Shown piece after piece: positions 62,431 to 64,000 of a stretch of 64,000 nucleotides of DNA. Made by a program: the position numbers and the translations under genes. Source of the stretch: Vanilla planifolia (Eukaryota > Streptophyta > Magnoliopsida > Asparagales > Orchidaceae); the NCBI GenBank assembly GCA_023846275.1, contig CM043871.1, forward strand, positions 29,728,569 through 29,792,568. Direction: 5' to 3'. The notes beneath the pieces are model-generated. The model ran no database searches. It was not told where the DNA came from and saw nothing but the letters and a program-made list of their open reading frames with translations. The first letter of the stretch is position 1; the number at the start of each line of letters is the position of its first letter.

Positions 62431-64000
62431 TATTTCTCCCTCTTTATTAACATTTTTATCCCAAAATTCAAAACAAGTTAGGTAATTTTTTTTATCTCAT
62501 CTTCTACTTCCTATGTGACATTCCTCCTTGTTTGATTATATCTATGACTTTGACCAAAATGATTTTTTCTTAATTTATTGGTTTCTTTTACAAAAAATAT
62601 TTTCAAGTTTCTCTTCGTAATTTAGATCTAGATATACTTATATAATGCTCGAATCTTATGTGACTACATGGTTTAGATATATCACGTATTTTCTTAAAGA
62701 TAAGATATTAAATACACTATGTACTATAGCTAAAGATATTGGTAAAGTAACCCTGTAAGCAACCTTGCCAACCATTTCAATGATTTGAAAAAGATGTATC
62801 TTCATTTTAACTTTTCTTCTTTACCATATATGGTAACTTGTTTCATAAGTACGTGATCATCTTTTTGAAATTCTACTTTCTTATATTTAGAATTATAATA
62901 TTTTTTTTCATGATCTTTAAGGCTTTTGTAATTTTGTCTCATAAATTACACTCTCTATGGTCCCATATATTATCTCAAGTTTTAGTAATGCCTTCTCTAA
63001 TTTGTCGCACTAACATCATAAGGGTTGACACTTTCTCTCATAAAATCGGACAAATTGAGTAGTATTAATACTTAACTGATAATTAGTGTTGTATGCAAAT
63101 TCAATTAATGATAAGCCTACATCCCAACTATCATCAAAATCAAATATACATGATTTAAGCATATTTTATAGTGTTTTAGTAGTTTTTTTCATTTAATCAT
63201 CCATTTATATATGAAATGTTGTATTGCATTATAAATGAGTTCCAAAAGCTCATTGTATTAATCTTCATAAAGGAGAGACGAATTTTCATGATCGAATATA
63301 ATAGGATTTGGAACCCTATGCAATCTCATTATTTGCTCCACATAGTTTTGGGATAACTACTTTTTATGTATATATAGTTCTAATTGGTGAAAAATGAGAC
63401 GACTTTGTGAATTTATCCAAAACTATCAAAATAATATCTTGCCCTTGGTTTGTCTTGGGTCAACTAACTATAAAGTTCATAGATATCTCTTCTCATTTCT
63501 ATATGAGTATGAGAAATGATTGAAATATTTTGCTAAGTTTTTAGAGCTTAACCATTAAATTGTTAACAAATTAAACAACCACTTATAGTATCTTGTATAT
63601 CATTTTTTATCCCTAGCCATCAAATATCTTGATACTTTTTAATTATCACAAGATGTGTCATATATCTTGATATATGTGATTTTTGTAACAATATCTATTT
63701 TTTCTTTACTTGATTTAGTATATATAATCTATTCTTAAAGTATAACATAAAAGTTTCTTTATTCAAATTAATGTCTAACTTTTCTTGTAATGACCTCATT
63801 TTATATTGTTCAAGATGATAAACCCAAAATTTAGCCAATGAAATCATGATCAAGTATGTTCAAAGTTGATAAATTCAATTTTTTCAAATACGGGTTTTAT
63901 ACATGAAAATATTAAAATATTGATGATCTTTATAATTTTAAACTTGGTTAAAAATAGTTTATGAGCAAATTAATAGAAAGAATTATTTGAGATGAACCTA
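62431..64000 (-). mobile_element. Decayed Ty3/gypsy pol (integrase end)
   Basis: On the - strand from 63489 to 63020 one frame with several stops reads ISMNFIV, QGQDIILIVLDKFTKSSHFS, then further on LKSCIFDFDDSWDVGLSLIE, FAYNTNY and YERKCQPL. This follows the gypsy integrase pattern ISMDFIVGLP..Q.G.D.I.V.VDR.TKSAHF through SWD..L.L.EFAYN and YGRKCR. The catalytic region is damaged. The rest of the pol lies beyond the right edge. A polypurine tract at 62431-62445 marks the 3' end. Confidence 0.8.

Overview
The window is plant nuclear DNA, very probably from an angiosperm. It is strongly AT-rich, has canonical GT..AG introns of very uneven size, and carries plant-only gene families plus plant LINE, Ty3/gypsy and Ty1/copia-like debris. 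Nothing visible fixes the species or settles monocot versus eudicot. No prokaryotic feature, CRISPR array, rRNA or tRNA gene is supported.

Three nuclear genes can be read. (1) An LSD1-type zinc-finger gene on the + strand, coding 7521-18438. Five exons give 130 residues with two LSD1 fingers, and the second is separated from the first by a 10.3-kb intron full of transposon remains. An upstream exon for a third finger was not found and may lie left of the window. (2) A tiny intronless gene on the - strand at 32816-32700. It encodes a 38-residue peptide ending in an eight-Asp run and APAA, the hallmark of the IRON MAN (IMA/FEP) iron-deficiency peptides. A TATA box lies 45 bp upstream of the ATG and a poly(A) signal follows the stop. 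(3) A reticulon-like (RTNLB) gene on the - strand, coding 52751-34933. Five coding exons give 247 residues, and there is a probable non-coding first exon near 53220. Its fourth intron is 13.2 kb.

Most of the rest is repeat-derived. 1-3290 is a decayed L1-type LINE on the - strand. 5240-5500 looks like a tRNA-derived SINE. LSD1 intron 1 holds a gypsy gag relic. 27850-28100 holds another gag relic. RTNLB intron 4 holds an LTR element with a readable primer-binding site (40357), an old ~860-bp duplication, a 277-bp tandem repeat, and a 1911-bp solo LTR with a perfect 5-bp target duplication that splits one copy of that repeat. RTNLB intron 3 holds a 380-bp tandem repeat. Upstream of RTNLB, 54.2-61.3 kb is a pair of old direct repeats; one copy was split by a second solo LTR of 3020 bp, also with a 5-bp target duplication. 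62430-64000 is the 3' end of a decayed Ty3/gypsy pol on the - strand, with integrase residues still legible.

The three genes act independently: cell-death and stress regulation (LSD1), iron signalling (IMA), and ER membrane shaping (RTNLB). Nothing in the sequence links them functionally. Exon boundaries were read by eye from splice sites, frame and family similarity. No alignment or database search was possible.
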